Shown here: positions 4,906 through 6,376 of the stretch, one piece after another
Layout: the number at the start of each line of letters is the position of its first letter
Position numbering within the stretch: the first letter of the stretch is position 1
Assembly: GCA_003497135.1 (NCBI GenBank)
Contig: DNKR01000006.1
Span: 1,298-7,673, forward strand
Source: Candidatus Uhrbacteria bacterium
Lineage (GTDB): Bacteria > Patescibacteriota > Patescibacteriia > UBA9934 > UBA9568
Direction of reading: 5' to 3'
Length of the DNA: 6,376 nucleotides
Program-made: the position numbers and the translations under genes
Notes under the pieces: model-generated
Database searches by the model: none
The model's input: only the letters and a program-made list of their open reading frames with translations
Told to the model about the DNA's origin: nothing

Positions 4906-6275
4906 ATTTTTACAAAATGAGTCGCGACAACATCATCTTCGTTATATTCAATAATTTTATTTAATACAGCCCTGTCTTGATTGCCAAGCCAGTCCTCGTA
5001 CCACAAAACCGAATTTGTTCCTGATGCGTCAGCGCTGCGCCAAGCAAAGCCGATATACTGCGCAATGTCTTTTAGTGAAAAGAAATAAGTTGGGAATACG
5101 GTTGCTTCGCGCGCAACATCAAGCATGTCAATCATGTTCCCGATCACGCGTTCGCAAAAACCATTCGGCGCGCCATGGCGCGAGGACATTGTTGCAAGCA
5201 CGCCTCGCTCGTACGATCCCCAGTGGTACACCGGCGCTGCAGGCCTTTCGTTCATAAATTCAACAAATTGATCCCACGCCTGCTTTTCTTGATCAGGATG
5301 TTCTGCAACAAACGCATGGTACTGCTTTTTTCCATCAGAGACCTCAAGCACGCCAAAAAGATAATAAGCATCGCGCAAAGGATCGGCTTCAACATCAAAA
5401 TACAATTCTGTATTGCTTTTTGGAAAAGCGGTGTCCGCAATGTGAATATGCCTTTTTTCGCTCATAGCGATTGCCTGCTTTTGCAAATGCCCAGCCCTGT
5501 CTGCGTCAATTTTTGTTTTGCCTGAAATCTCAAAAGGATCAATCGCTTTTAAATCAGAAACGGTAAAAATTCCAGCGCTATTCAGCGAAGCAACCTCTGC
5601 TTTGTGGATTCTGTTTATAAGCGAAATATCATCGCATTCTTCGGCTTGTTTTACGCATTGAGGATACCATGGCGACTGTTTGCATCCGCTTGTAGGAAAC
5701 TCCGGCGGCTTTTCTCCTGAAATGATTTTTTCTATCTCAAACAAAGTCAGATTGAATTGCGACTCAAACTCTTCTATTGAAAACGCAAGAATTTGCGCAT
5801 CAGGCGTCATTATATAGCCCTGCAATGGCCGCACGCCCTGCACGCGCAAAAGAAGCTCTGCGTAAAACGAGCCCTGAAATTTGTGCACATCATACAAGTG
5901 CCTGTTGCCCTTAATGTCGCACGCGATGTAGTAATAGTCGCCGAGCTTTGATTTGCCTTGGACTTTTTCCAGAAGATCCGGCTGTGCGACATACCTGCCG
6001 TCTATTAACACGCCCTTGTAAATCGTTTGCACGCCTTGGCGCATTAGTTCCAAAGTTTGAATCGATGCTTCGTCAAGATCATCGCGCTTGACCTCGCGGA
6101 TATCAACCCTGTCTTCTATCAGCTTGCGTTCAAGCTCGCTAACAAGACCGCCATGAGCCAGCTTTTCCAATAGCGGATGCAATGCTTTTTCTACATCGCC
6201 GTGAACATCAAAATATACCCAGCTTGGGCATTTAAGGTATTTAAAAAAATGCTTTTCTGTGATGATGTGTTTCAT
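4884..6275 (-). CDS. TM0106-family RecB-like nuclease with C-terminal RNase H-like exonuclease domain
   Basis: A 463-aa predicted nuclease. The N-terminal part is a RecB-type PD-(D/E)XK fold: Asp100 (AQPDLL), Asp120-x-Lys122 (CDIKG) and Gln134/Tyr138 (QGSFY). Cys16 (YLKCPSW) and Cys198, Cys207 and Cys214 (CKQSPWYPQC, EEC) could form an Fe-S cluster, as in Cas4/AddB-type nucleases. A helix-hairpin-helix-like stretch follows (about 228-268, LNSAGIFTVSDL). The C-terminal half is a DEDD-type RNase_H_2 domain: FDVEAD (293-298), YHWGSYE (350-356), IDMLDVAR (382-389) and EYNEDD (443-448). No helicase is fused. The ATG at 6275 was chosen over an in-frame ATG at 6374 because an extended -10 lies between them and because family homology starts at about MKHIITEKHFFKYLKCP. 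First gene of the operon; its end overlaps the protease gene by 22 bases. Confidence 0.88.
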   Translation of the reverse strand: MKHIITEKHFFKYLKCPSWVYFDVHGDVEKALHPLLEKLAHGGLVSELERKLIEDRVDIREVKRDDLDEASIQTLELMRQGVQTIYKGVLIDGRYVAQPDLLEKVQGKSKLGDYYYIACDIKGNRHLYDVHKFQGSFYAELLLRVQGVRPLQGYIMTPDAQILAFSIEEFESQFNLTLFEIEKIISGEKPPEFPTSGCKQSPWYPQCVKQAEECDDISLINRIHKAEVASLNSAGIFTVSDLKAIDPFEISGKTKIDADRAGHLQKQAIAMSEKRHIHIADTAFPKSNTELYFDVEADPLRDAYYLFGVLEVSDGKKQYHAFVAEHPDQEKQAWDQFVEFMNERPAAPVYHWGSYERGVLATMSSRHGAPNGFCERVIGNMIDMLDVAREATVFPTYFFSLKDIAQYIGFAWRSADASGTNSVLWYEDWLGNQDRAVLNKIIEYNEDDVVATHFVKIWIESKK

Positions 6276-6282
6276 GTGATGA

Positions 6283-6311
6283 ATTATATCAAATTTCTGT
6301 AGAATAATAAA
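6283..6311 (-). promoter_or_regulatory. Operon promoter with extended -10; predicts a leaderless mRNA
   Basis: On the leftward strand a perfect TATAAT (6288-6283) is preceded by TGA, giving the extended -10 TGATATAAT. A weak -35 (TTTATT, 6311-6306) sits 17 bases upstream. Only seven bases (TCATCAC) separate the -10 from the ATG at 6275, so the expected start site falls on or within a base or two of the start codon. The remaining bases to 6376 hold no other gene I can support. Confidence 0.75.
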
Positions 6312-6376
6312 TTGACGACAAATACGATTTCTGTTCTTTTTGTCATTTCGACCCAATACCTGGTAGGGACGCACAT

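Noticed and set aside
4884..6275. Cas4 of a CRISPR system
   Set aside because: The protein has a RecB-like fold and cysteines but also a full C-terminal RNase H-like domain typical of the TM0106 family. No cas gene or repeat-spacer array is present.
6276..6374. N-terminal extension of the nuclease to an ATG at 6374
   Set aside because: The extended -10 TGATATAAT lies inside it, the 33 extra residues have no family resemblance, and the sequence before 6374 is not visible. The start at 6275 fits the promoter and the family.

Overview
The window looks like a chromosomal segment of a streamlined bacterium, most plausibly a member of the Candidate Phyla Radiation (Patescibacteria). This is an inference. 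It rests on an archaeal-type UMP kinase in an otherwise bacterial gene set (ExoVII XseA/XseB), a membrane-anchored C39-like cysteine protease of a kind common in those genomes, very tight gene packing, and small proteins. TGA ends at least two clear genes (UMP kinase and the holin-4_2-type membrane protein), so the code is not the UGA=Gly variant of Gracilibacteria/Absconditabacteria. No rRNA, tRNA, CRISPR, transposase or phage structural gene was seen.

Layout. Positions 1-930 are read rightward and are loosely packed: a candidate promoter, a strong Shine-Dalgarno and a 137-aa protein I do not recognise (141-554), then about 376 bases without a convincing gene. That stretch holds a consensus -35 box (690-695), several hairpins, a near-repeat of AAACGCGG(A)TCCA and a T-rich hairpin at 883-920. 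It could encode a small structured RNA, but this is tentative.

Positions 6275 down to 931 form one leftward array of seven genes with gaps of 9 bases or less, or overlaps: TM0106-type RecB/RNase H nuclease, C39-like protease, four-helix membrane protein, xseA, xseB, holin-4_2/YvlD-type membrane protein, pyrH. A TGATATAAT extended -10 lies 7 bases before the nuclease ATG, implying a leaderless or nearly leaderless mRNA. None of the seven genes has a recognisable Shine-Dalgarno, in sharp contrast to the rightward gene. A hairpin with a T tract after pyrH is the likely operon end.

How the genes relate. XseA and XseB are the two subunits of exonuclease VII, and the first gene of the operon is another nuclease, so DNA degradation or repair is the one theme the operon supports. 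UMP kinase (pyrimidine nucleotide synthesis), the protease and the two membrane proteins have no demonstrated link to it beyond co-transcription. I found no clear defence or mobile system. The items most worth following up are the 690-920 RNA-like element, the leaderless, SD-less operon, and the pairing of a stand-alone two-domain nuclease with ExoVII.
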